A stretch of DNA of 34,442 bases, taken from contig DASYSA010000722.1 in assembly GCA_036003885.1 (NCBI GenBank), positions 1-34,442 on the forward strand, given 5' to 3'. The position numbers and the translations under genes were made by a program. The DNA is from DASYSA01 sp036003885. Its GTDB lineage: Bacteria > Acidobacteriota > Blastocatellia > UBA7656. This document shows, one piece after another, positions 15,169 to 23,123 of this stretch (its first letter is position 1; every line of letters starts with the position of its first letter). A model generated the notes under the pieces. It was not told the origin of the DNA. It saw nothing but the letters and a program-made list of their open reading frames with translations, and did no database searches.

Positions 15169-16257
15169 CTATTTCAGGCGCGCGTCGAACACGACGTCCG
15201 GACCCAACTTGCGCGTCTCTACTGAAGAAAATGTTATCGCTTCATCCAGGTTCGTTGTGCCGAGGTCGCCGATGGCTTCGATGCCCCGGCCGATGAGCTT
15301 CGGCGCAACAACAACAACCAGCCGGTCTGCCAGGCGGGCGGCTAAAAGAGATGTGATGAGGCCGGCGCCTCCTTCGACCAACACTGACGCAACGCCTCGC
15401 CGGCCGAGCGTTCGAAGCAACTCCGGCAAGTCAACACCTGACCCATCCGCCGCGCCGGCTGCAGTCATTACTTCTGCGCCTAAGCCCTCCAGCGCGGGGA
15501 TCCTTCCCGAGTCCGCTTGCGCCGTTGTTGCAATCAAGGTCTGGTGCGCTCCCTCGCGAAGCAGGCGAGCGGTAGATGGAATACGCAAATGGCTGTCGAC
15601 AACAACCCGCAGCGGGTTGCGCCCATCAATGAGCCTGACCGTGAGGCGCGGATCATCGGCAAGCACGGTCCCTATTCCTACCATCACGCAATCGTGTTCG
15701 CGCCGCAGTTTGTGGGCCAGCCGCAACGACGAAGGACTGCTGATCCACTGTGAGTGGCCGGCCGCAGTTGCAAGACGCCCATCGAGTGACTGAGCAAACT
15801 TGACTGTCACAAAGGGCATTTGGGTGTGCACGTACTTGAAATATGCCTCGTTCAAACGGCGGCACTGTTGTTCGCACACGCCGGTCACAACTTCGATGCC
15901 GGCCTCGTTCAAACGGTCGAGGACAGGGCTTGCCTCTGAAGTCGATTCGAGGATGCCGACAACCATGCGCGCGGCGCCACAGTCGACCAGCCCCGCAATC
16001 AACTGCTGGGCATCGGTGGAATCCGCTGAAGGATCGACGCTCGCGTAGATGGTCGCGCCTCTGCACCTCTCGCCAGCCTGGTTGAGCGCCGACGTAAGTG
16101 CCGGAATCGTTCCGCCGATGGCGGCGAACGCCTTTCCAACAACCCCGCCGCCGGCGACGACCACCACGCCCACTCGCGGCAGGGACGAGGGTCGGTCTAC
16201 CCCTTTTTCGGCAAGCTTAATCGCCTGCCGCATGTATCGCTCGTCTGTGTGTGACAT
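15169..16257 (-). CDS. ribD: RibD-type riboflavin biosynthesis protein with degenerate deaminase domain
   Basis: A 362-residue protein with the RibD two-domain layout. The C-terminal half (about 148-362) is a standard pyrimidine reductase: FVTVKFAQSLDGRLA, IGTVLADDPRLTVR, SVLVEGGAGLITSLL. The N-terminal half keeps the deaminase fold outline (YMRQAIKLAEKG, VGVVVV, GATIYASVDPS) but has lost every zinc ligand. The H-A-E motif reads P52-A-L54, and the PC...GRTPPC region reads PSADSTDAQQ. Deaminase activity is therefore not expected, and a separate deaminase would be needed for riboflavin synthesis. Plant PyrR has the same split, with an inactive zinc-free deaminase domain and an active reductase. 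The start at 16257 follows homology; no clear ribosome site is visible. No other rib genes are adjacent. Confidence 0.9.
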   Translation of the reverse strand: MSHTDERYMRQAIKLAEKGVDRPSSLPRVGVVVVAGGGVVGKAFAAIGGTIPALTSALNQAGERCRGATIYASVDPSADSTDAQQLIAGLVDCGAARMVVGILESTSEASPVLDRLNEAGIEVVTGVCEQQCRRLNEAYFKYVHTQMPFVTVKFAQSLDGRLATAAGHSQWISSPSSLRLAHKLRREHDCVMVGIGTVLADDPRLTVRLIDGRNPLRVVVDSHLRIPSTARLLREGAHQTLIATTAQADSGRIPALEGLGAEVMTAAGAADGSGVDLPELLRTLGRRGVASVLVEGGAGLITSLLAARLADRLVVVVAPKLIGRGIEAIGDLGTTNLDEAITFSSVETRKLGPDVVFDARLK

Positions 16258-16474
16258 TGCTTGAAGCGGACTTGAGTTTAACCCACAGTCTTGAAGCGCG
16301 AAAGCACCCTGCACCCGCCAGCCTCTGACTGCGTCACCAATGGTCCAGGAGCGAGTGCAGATCCCGTCGGCCGACTCAGGACTCGTATCCTGGGCGCCAG
16401 GATTTTTTAGTTAGCTCTGTAACGCCGGACTGGAACCACTCCGGGTGTTCCAGAGTCAATCGCGACCGATTTCG

Positions 16475-16504
16475 TTGCGGATCGTTTCAGTCAAAAGATA
16501 AGAT
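16475..16504 (+). promoter_or_regulatory. Possible promoter of queD
   Basis: TTGCGG at 16475 and TAAGAT at 16499 are separated by 18 bases. Transcription would start near 16511, a few bases before the ATG at 16514, so the message would be nearly leaderless. Both hexamers are weak matches. Confidence 0.25.
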
Positions 16505-16513
16505 TGTCGGCAT

Positions 16514-16876
16514 ATGATAGTGGACCTGGTAAAAGAATTCACCTTCGAATCGGCCCATCGTCTGCCTCGCGTGCCCGAGGAACACAAGTGCTTTCGGCTC
16601 CACGGCCATTCATTCAGATGTGAGGTTGCGGTCAGAGGAGAGGTTGATCCGCAGAGCGGCTGGTTCATCGACTATGCCGTGATAACCGAAGCATTCGAAC
16701 CGCTGCGCCAAAGGCTTGACCATTATTACCTGAATGAGATCGACGGCCTGGAGAACGCCACCAGTGAAAACCTCGCGCGCTGGATATGGGAGAGGCTCAA
16801 AGGCGTTCTTCCCGGCCTTCACCGAATCACAGTTCGCGAGACCTGCACGGCGCGCTGCGATTACTTTGGCGAGTGA
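16514..16876 (+). CDS. queD: 6-carboxy-5,6,7,8-tetrahydropterin synthase
   Basis: A 120-residue QueD/PTPS-family enzyme making 6-carboxytetrahydropterin from dihydroneopterin triphosphate on the way to queuosine and other 7-deazaguanines. Zinc ligands are His15 (FESAHRL), His30 and His32 (RLHGHSF), and catalytic Cys26 is in HKCFRLHGH. The Asp69-His70 pair (LDHYYLNEI) and Glu109 (RETCTARC) complete the active site, and NATSENLARWIW is the substrate-binding segment. The length is normal for QueD. Eukaryotic-type PTPS for biopterin is less likely because the Cys position follows the CxxxHGH pattern of QueD. QueC and QueE are not in the window. Confidence 0.93.
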   Translation: MIVDLVKEFTFESAHRLPRVPEEHKCFRLHGHSFRCEVAVRGEVDPQSGWFIDYAVITEAFEPLRQRLDHYYLNEIDGLENATSENLARWIWERLKGVLPGLHRITVRETCTARCDYFGE

Positions 16877-16914
16877 GTGACATGCAACTCGATTCAATTG
16901 TGTCAGGAACCGAT

Positions 16915-18885
16915 ATGAGAAAACCGCTGCTGCTTCTGATTTCGGTGTTGCTCGCCTGTTGGCTTCCATGCTTGAGTCACACATACGCTGCTTTTCAGGA
17001 GAAAAAGGTCCCGATGCCCGATTATGAAGGAAAGGTCAACGCCCCGGACTTCCCGGAAGGCATGGAGTGGCTGAACACCGACCGTCCCCTCTCATTGCGA
17101 CAGTTGCGAGGCAAGGTCGTCCTGCTCGACTTCTGGACCTACTGCTGCATCAACTGTATGCATGTGATCCCGGATCTTAAGCGGCTGGAGAAGAAGTACG
17201 CCGACGAACTTGTAGTAATAGGCGTTCATTCGGCTAAGTTCAACGGTGAGAGGGAGACCCAGAACATCCGCCAGGCGATCCTGCGCTACGAGATCGAGCA
17301 CCCGGTGATAAACGACTACAAGATGGAAGTGTGGCAGTCATATGCAGTGCGTTCCTGGCCCACTCTCATGCTGATCGATCCGGCGGGAAAGGTGCTCGGT
17401 TACCTCTCCGGCGAAGGTATCTACGAAGCATTCGACAAGTTGATAGCCAGGGTCATCGAGGAGTTCGACGCGAAGAAACAGATTGACCGCCGTCCGCTGG
17501 CGCTCAGACTCGAGCGCAGCCTTACGCCCACATCAATGCTGGCATTTCCAGGCAAGGTGCTGGCCGACGAAAAGTCGAAGCAGTTGTTCATCGCAGATTC
17601 GAGTCACAATCGCATCGTGGTCGTGTCGATCAGCGACTCGTCGGTCAAAGAGGTGATCGGCACTGGCGAAATCGGCATGAACGACGCCGGCTTTGAAGGC
17701 TCCACCTTTAACCATCCTCAAGGAATGGCTTTTGACGGGCACGTGCTTTACGTGGCCGATACCGAGAACCATGCGATTCGCGCCGTCGATTTCGACAAAC
17801 GCACCGTCGCCACAATAGCCGGTACCGGCACACAGTCGCGAAAGATAGATCAGCTGGGCGGTCAGGGAAAGCAGACGCCTCTGAATTCGCCATGGGACCT
17901 GGTCCTGAACGATGGGATGCTTTACATCGCAATGGCAGGACCGCACCAGTTGTGGCGGATGAACCCGAAGACCGGAGGCGTGGTGCCCTATGCCGGAACC
18001 GGCCGCGAAGATCGAATCGACGGACCCCTCGATCGCGCCGCGCTCGCCCAGCCGTCGGGCATCACCACTGATGGCAAGAAGCTTTACTTCGCCGACAGCG
18101 AAGTCAGCTCGATTCGCTCGGCCGACCTGAATCCCGACGGAGTGGTCGAGACGATAGTAGGAGAAGGCCTGTTCGAGTTCGGCGATCGCGACGGTAAGGG
18201 TTCGGTGGTGCGGTTGCAGCACCCCCTCGGAGTTGTCTATCACGACGGGGCGGTGTATGTGGCCGATACCTATAACAACAAGATCAAGGTGGTTTCACCA
18301 AAAGATAAATCGTCGCAAACCTTTCTGGGCTCGGGCGAGGGCGGACTGCGCGATGGAGACCGCGCAACGTTCGACGAGCCCGGCGGCTTGAGTGTCGCCC
18401 ACGGCAAGCTCTATATCGCGGATACCAATAACCACAGCATACGAGTCGCGGACCTGAAATCCAGGCGAGTCGAGACGCTTCAACTCAAGGGGCTGGAGAA
18501 GCTGCGGCCGCGGGCGAAGGTCCAGCGGTTCGCCGGACAAACCATAGAAGTACCGGAACAGTCAGTCGAACCCGGCGAGGCTAGCCTCACCCTGCAGCTT
18601 CAGCTTCCTCCCGGGTTCAAGTTGAATCCGCAGGCACCGTCTGCGGTAACCGTCGAGGCAGGCGGCGGCGAGCAGACGTTCCGCAATCCGAAGTTCCCGT
18701 TGACCGTCCCCGTTAAGATCTCCGAAGGAGAGGCGGTGGTTAAGGCCGATTTCGTGCTCTACTACTGCGAGACCGAGAAGGAGAGTCTCTGTTACTTCAA
18801 GGAGGCGCGATTGAGTCTCGCGGTGAAGGCAATGAAAGGCGCGAGCAATCACGGACTCTCGGCGACGTACAAGTTTGGTCATTAG
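16915..18885 (+). CDS. Secreted NHLRC2-like protein: thioredoxin domain plus NHL propeller
   Basis: A 656-residue exported protein. Residues 1-26 form a signal peptide (KPLLLLISVLLACWL, cleavage near TYAA). AGGAA precedes the ATG at 16915, and the signal peptide favours it over an upstream ATG at 16882. Residues about 40-190 are thioredoxin-like with WTYCCINC (redox pair Cys78-Cys81). Residues about 205-530 hold NHL repeats (FNHPQGMAF, LYVADTENHAIR, LQHPLGVVY, LYIADTNNHSIRVADL) forming a beta-propeller. Residues about 545-650 are a beta-rich domain with LCYFKEARLSLAV. The order and the CCINC motif match human NHLRC2. The bacterial protein is exported, so its redox partner would be periplasmic. 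The stop codon is inside repeat R10. Exact role unknown. Confidence 0.92.
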   Translation: MRKPLLLLISVLLACWLPCLSHTYAAFQEKKVPMPDYEGKVNAPDFPEGMEWLNTDRPLSLRQLRGKVVLLDFWTYCCINCMHVIPDLKRLEKKYADELVVIGVHSAKFNGERETQNIRQAILRYEIEHPVINDYKMEVWQSYAVRSWPTLMLIDPAGKVLGYLSGEGIYEAFDKLIARVIEEFDAKKQIDRRPLALRLERSLTPTSMLAFPGKVLADEKSKQLFIADSSHNRIVVVSISDSSVKEVIGTGEIGMNDAGFEGSTFNHPQGMAFDGHVLYVADTENHAIRAVDFDKRTVATIAGTGTQSRKIDQLGGQGKQTPLNSPWDLVLNDGMLYIAMAGPHQLWRMNPKTGGVVPYAGTGREDRIDGPLDRAALAQPSGITTDGKKLYFADSEVSSIRSADLNPDGVVETIVGEGLFEFGDRDGKGSVVRLQHPLGVVYHDGAVYVADTYNNKIKVVSPKDKSSQTFLGSGEGGLRDGDRATFDEPGGLSVAHGKLYIADTNNHSIRVADLKSRRVETLQLKGLEKLRPRAKVQRFAGQTIEVPEQSVEPGEASLTLQLQLPPGFKLNPQAPSAVTVEAGGGEQTFRNPKFPLTVPVKISEGEAVVKADFVLYYCETEKESLCYFKEARLSLAVKAMKGASNHGLSATYKFGH

Positions 18886-19072
18886 TCAGTTGTCATTTGT
18901 CATTTGTCACTGGTCATTTGTCATCGGCTTTCCTGTGAGCGGCGTATCCTGTGATCCGTTAGTAGGTAATGCAGCTCTCCTGTGACCAAAGATCTACGAG
19001 ACAAATGACCAATGACAAATGATCAGTGACAAATGACCAGTGGCAAATGACAAGTGACAACTGAAAATGACA
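18877..19072. repeat. Inverted tandem-repeat array R10 (GTCATTTGTCATTTGTC family)
   Basis: The left arm (18877-18924) repeats TCATTTG units and contains the stop codon of the NHL gene. The right arm (about 19000-19072) repeats GACAAATGACC units and runs into the ATG at 19067 of the next gene. About 75 unique bases lie between. This is the longest such array in the window. Confidence 0.9.
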
Positions 19073-19726
19073 AACTCCTGTCCTCGATGTCGAAAGCGAG
19101 CAGCCAAGCGCTTCTGTCCGGCGCTGAGAACGAACATTTGCGCAGTCTGCTGTGCTCAAGACCGAATGATCGAACTCGCCTGCCCTGAGTCTTGTCAGTA
19201 TCTTCGTTCTGCGCGCGAGCAGGCAATTGCGCGCGAACGTGAACTTCAGTCGAAGGAGGCTGCGTCCGCGACCCCTGGAGAGGCCCGACGCCTCGAGACC
19301 GATGCAGATATCGTCCCGCGACTGATGCCGTTGGTGTATGTGGTAGACGAAGCCATAGTCAGAACACTGCGCGAGACCTTCCATGACCTCGAGGACCTGG
19401 AGGCCCTCGCCGCGCTGGACAATGCTATTAAGAATTTCGAGACCGAGTCCACAGGCCTGATCTACGAACACCGTACGAGCTCCCCTCGAGTCCAGGCAAT
19501 AAGCCACAACATCAGATCTATGCTTGAAGCCCTGTCCGGAAAGAGCGGCCTGGAAGATCGAGTGACGCGAGCCGATATGATCTCTGCCATCAAGTATGTT
19601 CGCTCCCGAATCAGGAGGCACGTGAAGCGCGCCGAGAAGGAGCCGAGCAACTCACGAGGATTCATCCGCCAGGTTGCCCTCTTCTATCCGTGGGCCCAGG
19701 AAGCCACGAAGCCGCTTATTGTTTGA
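19067..19726 (+). CDS. Cys-rich N-terminal zinc-finger-like protein, uncharacterised
   Basis: A 219-residue protein with eight cysteines in the first 43 residues (5, 8, 17, 25, 28, 29, 39, 43), arranged CPRC, then FC, then CAVCC, then CPESC. This is enough for one or two zinc sites, a little like a B-box or treble clef. The rest is helical: a basic/acidic linker (about 48-75), a hydrophobic helix PRLMPLVYVVDEAIV, an acidic segment DLEDLEALAAL, and a basic tail with YVRSRIRRHVKRAEKE. There is no signal peptide or membrane helix. The ATG coincides with repeat R10 (GAAAATGACAAAC), so the repeat supplies the start; no ribosome site is seen. I do not recognise the family. Confidence 0.75.
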   Translation: MTNSCPRCRKRAAKRFCPALRTNICAVCCAQDRMIELACPESCQYLRSAREQAIARERELQSKEAASATPGEARRLETDADIVPRLMPLVYVVDEAIVRTLRETFHDLEDLEALAALDNAIKNFETESTGLIYEHRTSSPRVQAISHNIRSMLEALSGKSGLEDRVTRADMISAIKYVRSRIRRHVKRAEKEPSNSRGFIRQVALFYPWAQEATKPLIV

Positions 19727-19729
19727 GAT

Positions 19730-19848
19730 TGTCACTTTGTCCGTCGTCCGTTGTCAGTTGTCAGTTGTTCGTTCCACAAGATCATTAGCGCCGCTCGATT
19801 CGCTCGACAGTCCGAGCAACTGACAACGGACCACGGACCACGGACCAG
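19730..19848. repeat. Inverted tandem-repeat array R11 (GTCCGTTGTCAGTTGTC family)
   Basis: The left arm (19730-19772) has CCGTTGTCAGTTGTC units. The right arm (19816-19848) has CAACTGACAACGGACCACGG units in reverse-complement sense. The family is that of R6 and R13. The array begins 3 bases after the preceding stop codon. Confidence 0.88.
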
Positions 19849-20086
19849 ATGGCGTTCTGACCGAAGTCGAGTCATCAAGCTGACCGAATGACTCAGTCGA
19901 TCCCTCTGCTCGCGAAGCCTTCAGCCTCTCAAGTTCCTTACCTCCATATCAATTAGCGCAGCCTGCCGGTGGGCCGGCTCTATGGCACCGCGCTTGTATC
20001 ATCCGAAACCGAACGCAGTAACGGAACAGGCTCTCTAAGCACCTGACGTTTCTTGCGGTGGATAGAAAAGTTGGAGGAGGTACCTT

Positions 20087-20167
20087 ATGCGTGGAGACGG
20101 CGGAAACACGAACTACTTCCTTAACTGCGGCCGAATGCTGACGGACGGTCGAATGTTAAGCGACTAA
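20087..20167 (+). CDS. Candidate small ORF 1 (26 aa)
   Basis: The ATG at 20087 is preceded by AGGAGGT, a perfect anti-Shine-Dalgarno match, with 6 bases between AGGAGG and ATG. That is better than most larger genes in this window. The peptide starts MRGDGGNTNYFL, has one Cys, and ends with two related blocks, GRMLTD then GRMLSD. It is polar with no signal peptide or membrane helix. It is followed 25 bases later by a second tiny ORF with an equally strong site. It could be a leader peptide, a regulatory peptide or a precursor for modification; nothing here decides. Confidence 0.4.
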   Translation: MRGDGGNTNYFLNCGRMLTDGRMLSD

Positions 20168-20192
20168 ACCGACGATAAACAGGAGGCTCACG

Positions 20193-20243
20193 ATGAATAG
20201 ACCAGGTGACTGTAAGGGCGTGATCTGGGAAGGCGACTGCTGA
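20193..20243 (+). CDS. Candidate small ORF 2 (16 aa)
   Basis: MNRPGDCKGVIWEGDC, with AGGAGG ending 6 bases before the ATG, the same spacing as small ORF 1. It has two cysteines, each following Gly-Asp (GDC), the second being the last residue, so an intramolecular disulfide or thioether ring is possible. Too short for codon statistics. It lies about 200 bases before the HD-GYP gene, and the two tiny ORFs probably share a transcript. Confidence 0.4.
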   Translation: MNRPGDCKGVIWEGDC

Positions 20244-20443
20244 GTTTTCGGTACCCATTCATTAGGCCAACGCATTGAGCCGCGTCAATGGCTCAAGCGT
20301 CTACAAACCGTGGCGCCAGTATGTCACGGAGTACAATCATGGGGCAGCATACCAGCGGATCAGGCACTGCTGCACTCCAAACACAACCCGTCCCGAGCCC
20401 GCGGAGACACGGCGCGGTCTGCTGTCACGCGGTGCTTACGTAG

Positions 20444-22921
20444 ATGGATGCAGTGAGAAAAGACTTGAGGCGGTATTCCATCAAAGGGCTCGCGCTACTG
20501 GCGGGCTTGACGCTCTTTGCAAGCACGCTTTTGGCAATGGCCTGCGGGCATGTCGCCTATTCGCTTGGCAGGGAAGAACTCCTGATCCTCAGCGTGCTGG
20601 CAGTTGTGCTTGCGCTGACTTCCGCTACTCATCCGATTCGTTTTCCGGGCACTCATTGCAGCGTCTCCATTTCCGAAGCCATCACTTTTCTGGCGGTCAT
20701 CATGCTGGGACCGTTCTACGCCGCTCTCCTGGCCGCGATAGATCAGATTCTGGCAAGCCATCGCCTCAGGCTGCGTCCCAGCCTCTACCTGTTCAACGTC
20801 TCGAATCACACCATCTCGATGTTCCTGGCGGGTCAGGTCTATTACATTGTTGTACAGCAGTCCAACTCGCAACTGGGAACCGGGATTGGGCAGAGCCTTG
20901 TAGTCTTCGCGTTGCCGCTGATGGCCCTGGCGTTTACTCACTACACGCTTCATCTTGCCGTGGTCGGTGTGATGTCTCATATGACGCATGGGGTCAGATT
21001 CTGGGAAACGGTTCGGGATACGTTCCCATGGGAGCCGGTTACCTACATGGCGGGGGCGACTGTAGCGGGGCTGATCAACTATGCCTTCAGTAAACATGGC
21101 GCATTCATCACGGGAATGACGCTGTTGCTGGTGCTTCCCGTTCCCATAATCATCTATTACACCTTCAAGACGTACCACGATAAGCTCGGCCAAAAGGAAA
21201 CGCACTATGAAAAGTTGACCAGTATCTACGATTCGATCATCGAGATGCTGGCGATGGCCATTGATGCAAAGGACGACGTCACACACGATCACCTCCAGCG
21301 AGTGAAGCTGTTCGCGCGAAGGATGGGCGAGGTATTGGGATTGACCGACCTCGAGATCGAAGCTCTCGAAGCCGGTGCGCTTCTGCACGACATCGGCAAG
21401 ATCGGTGTGCCCGCCTACATTCTCAACAAACCAGGCAAGCTAACCGAACACGAGTTCGAGCAGATGAAGATGCATACAATCCTTGGCGCCGATATGCTGT
21501 CGAACGTCGACTTCCGCTATCCGGTTGTGCCCATAGTCCGCCATCACCACGAACGTTGGGACGGTCTCGGCTATCCCGACGGACTGAAGGGCGAAGCCAT
21601 ACCGGTGACTGCGCGGATACTGACGCTGGTCGACAACTACGATGCATTGCGCTCGGACCGCCCATACAAGAGCGGTATGTCACGCGAAGACGCGCTCGCC
21701 TACATCTCGCAGGAGGCCGGCACCACTTTCGACCCCAGGCTGGTCGATATTTTTTTGAAAGTAGTGGAGGAACTCGAGGCCGAAGCTGAAGCTCCGCGAC
21801 CCGTTGATACCGCCAGATCGGCCAGGTCGCGCGCAACTTTCATGACCAAGGCGGGCCCCGCAGCCGGCTATTACAGGCCACCTCCAGTAGACAGGGCCGC
21901 CGCCGCCCTCACCTCGATCGCCGAGACAAACCAGAGAGTCATGGCGCTGTACGAGATGTCTCGAACGCTCCCGAGCATGCTCTCTCTCGAAGACACGGTT
22001 GCGATTCTCTCCAGCCGACTCGCCGGATTGATACCCTACACCACTTGCGCTATCTCGATCTTTGACGCCTCGCACTCTGAGTTCGAAATAGTGCACGCGG
22101 TCGGGCTGCACGCCGATAAGTTCCTGAAGCGGCGCCAGCCTGTTAGCGCGGGAATCACGGGGTGGGTCATAACCAATCAGCGTGCGATGTACAACACGAA
22201 TCCGGTGCTCGACCTCGGATTCCTGGGCACCAGCGTCGCAACTGAATACAAGGGCGTCATAGTCTTTCCGCTGGTCAAGGGCATAGTGATCGGCGCGATC
22301 TCGCTCTATTCAACGGAAATCGAAACCTACGGCAGCCCGCACATTCATTTGATGGAATCGATAGCCGGACCGGCCTCGGACGCAGTCTACAATGCACTGG
22401 CCTACCAGCAAGTGCAGCGCGCCGCCGTCCCGGCCCGGATAACCGCCACTGGAAGACTCCGCGCGCTCAGCAATGAAATAGACCGGGAGCGGGCTCGCAG
22501 CCAGCGTTGCGGGACTCCGCTCTCGCTGATCGTAATCAGGGTGAACAACCTCAACGCCACCGCTTCAAGAGCGAACGCCACCGGCGACCAGATTATGGCT
22601 CGTGTCGGAGAGCTTCTAAAGTACCAGGTACGCGAAACCGACATCGTCGGCCGGCACACCGATAACGCATTCGTCGCTCTCCTGCCTGATAGCGGGCAGA
22701 GAGAGGCGGGCGAAGTCGGCGGCCGAATGCGCGTGGCAATCTACAAAGCGGCCAGCCTGCCTGACATCGAAGTGAACTTCGGCGCCGCAACCAGCCCGGG
22801 CGACGGAGATAGCTTCGAGGAACTGCTTCACGTTGCTCTCGAGGACTGCGCAGCCGACGCCAACAGCATCGGGCTAATATCCAGAAACATGGGCGACGCC
22901 CTCATCACCGGTACTCTCTAA
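20444..22921 (+). CDS. Membrane-anchored HD-GYP phosphodiesterase with GAF and degenerate GGDEF domains
   Basis: An 825-residue signalling protein. Residues about 10-240 hold roughly eight membrane helices of a MASE-like sensory region. Residues about 258-440 are an HD-GYP domain with His315-Asp316 (LLHDIGKIG), HHHERWDGLGYPDG (367-380) and TLVDNYDALRSDRPY, so c-di-GMP hydrolysis is expected. Residues about 495-650 are a GAF domain. Residues about 665-810 have a GGDEF fold in which the GGDEF signature reads RHTDNAF (737-743), so cyclase activity is unlikely; it may bind GTP or regulate the phosphodiesterase. A TAG directly before the ATG rules out a longer N-terminus. No ribosome site is evident. 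Confidence 0.93.
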   Translation: MDAVRKDLRRYSIKGLALLAGLTLFASTLLAMACGHVAYSLGREELLILSVLAVVLALTSATHPIRFPGTHCSVSISEAITFLAVIMLGPFYAALLAAIDQILASHRLRLRPSLYLFNVSNHTISMFLAGQVYYIVVQQSNSQLGTGIGQSLVVFALPLMALAFTHYTLHLAVVGVMSHMTHGVRFWETVRDTFPWEPVTYMAGATVAGLINYAFSKHGAFITGMTLLLVLPVPIIIYYTFKTYHDKLGQKETHYEKLTSIYDSIIEMLAMAIDAKDDVTHDHLQRVKLFARRMGEVLGLTDLEIEALEAGALLHDIGKIGVPAYILNKPGKLTEHEFEQMKMHTILGADMLSNVDFRYPVVPIVRHHHERWDGLGYPDGLKGEAIPVTARILTLVDNYDALRSDRPYKSGMSREDALAYISQEAGTTFDPRLVDIFLKVVEELEAEAEAPRPVDTARSARSRATFMTKAGPAAGYYRPPPVDRAAAALTSIAETNQRVMALYEMSRTLPSMLSLEDTVAILSSRLAGLIPYTTCAISIFDASHSEFEIVHAVGLHADKFLKRRQPVSAGITGWVITNQRAMYNTNPVLDLGFLGTSVATEYKGVIVFPLVKGIVIGAISLYSTEIETYGSPHIHLMESIAGPASDAVYNALAYQQVQRAAVPARITATGRLRALSNEIDRERARSQRCGTPLSLIVIRVNNLNATASRANATGDQIMARVGELLKYQVRETDIVGRHTDNAFVALLPDSGQREAGEVGGRMRVAIYKAASLPDIEVNFGAATSPGDGDSFEELLHVALEDCAADANSIGLISRNMGDALITGTL

Positions 22922-22932
22922 AACCCGTTCCG

Positions 22933-23060
22933 CATTTTACGTTTTACGTTTTACGTCTTACGTTTTGCGTTCTTGTTCCCTACGGTCTGGTATTCCTACT
23001 TGAGACAAGAACCCACTAAGAACCAGAACGCAAAACGTAAAACGCAAAACGCAAAACGTC
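22933..23060. repeat. Inverted tandem-repeat array R12 (TTTTACGTTTTACG family)
   Basis: The left arm (22933-22973) repeats TTTTACG. The right arm (about 23025-23060) repeats GCAAAACGTAAAACGC. The centre of about 50 bases is unique. The array separates the HD-GYP gene from the next secreted gene and is related to R5 and R7. Confidence 0.9.
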
Positions 23061-23123
23061 TTTGAACTCAATGCTCCCGTATGCTAAAAACCTTCTAGCC
23101 GGTTGTTGCGGGGGAGTCAGGAG

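Larger units (their letters stand above)
19727..20443. other. Long intergenic region with repeat R11 and two candidate small ORFs
   Basis: This 717-base spacer precedes the HD-GYP gene. It contains array R11 (19730-19848) and two tiny ORFs with perfect ribosome sites (20087-20167 and 20193-20243). About 200 bases (20244-20443) before the HD-GYP start show no ORF or recognisable RNA. I looked for a c-di-GMP riboswitch there and found none. Confidence 0.6.

Noticed and set aside
19982..20038. 18-codon ORF before the two small ORFs
   Set aside because: No good ribosome site, unlike the two that follow.
20244..20443. c-di-GMP riboswitch in front of the HD-GYP gene
   Set aside because: The conserved GEMM core elements could not be found by eye.
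20275..21093. 272-residue ORF overlapping the HD-GYP gene
   Set aside because: It is a shadow frame of the HD-GYP coding sequence and shows no motif.
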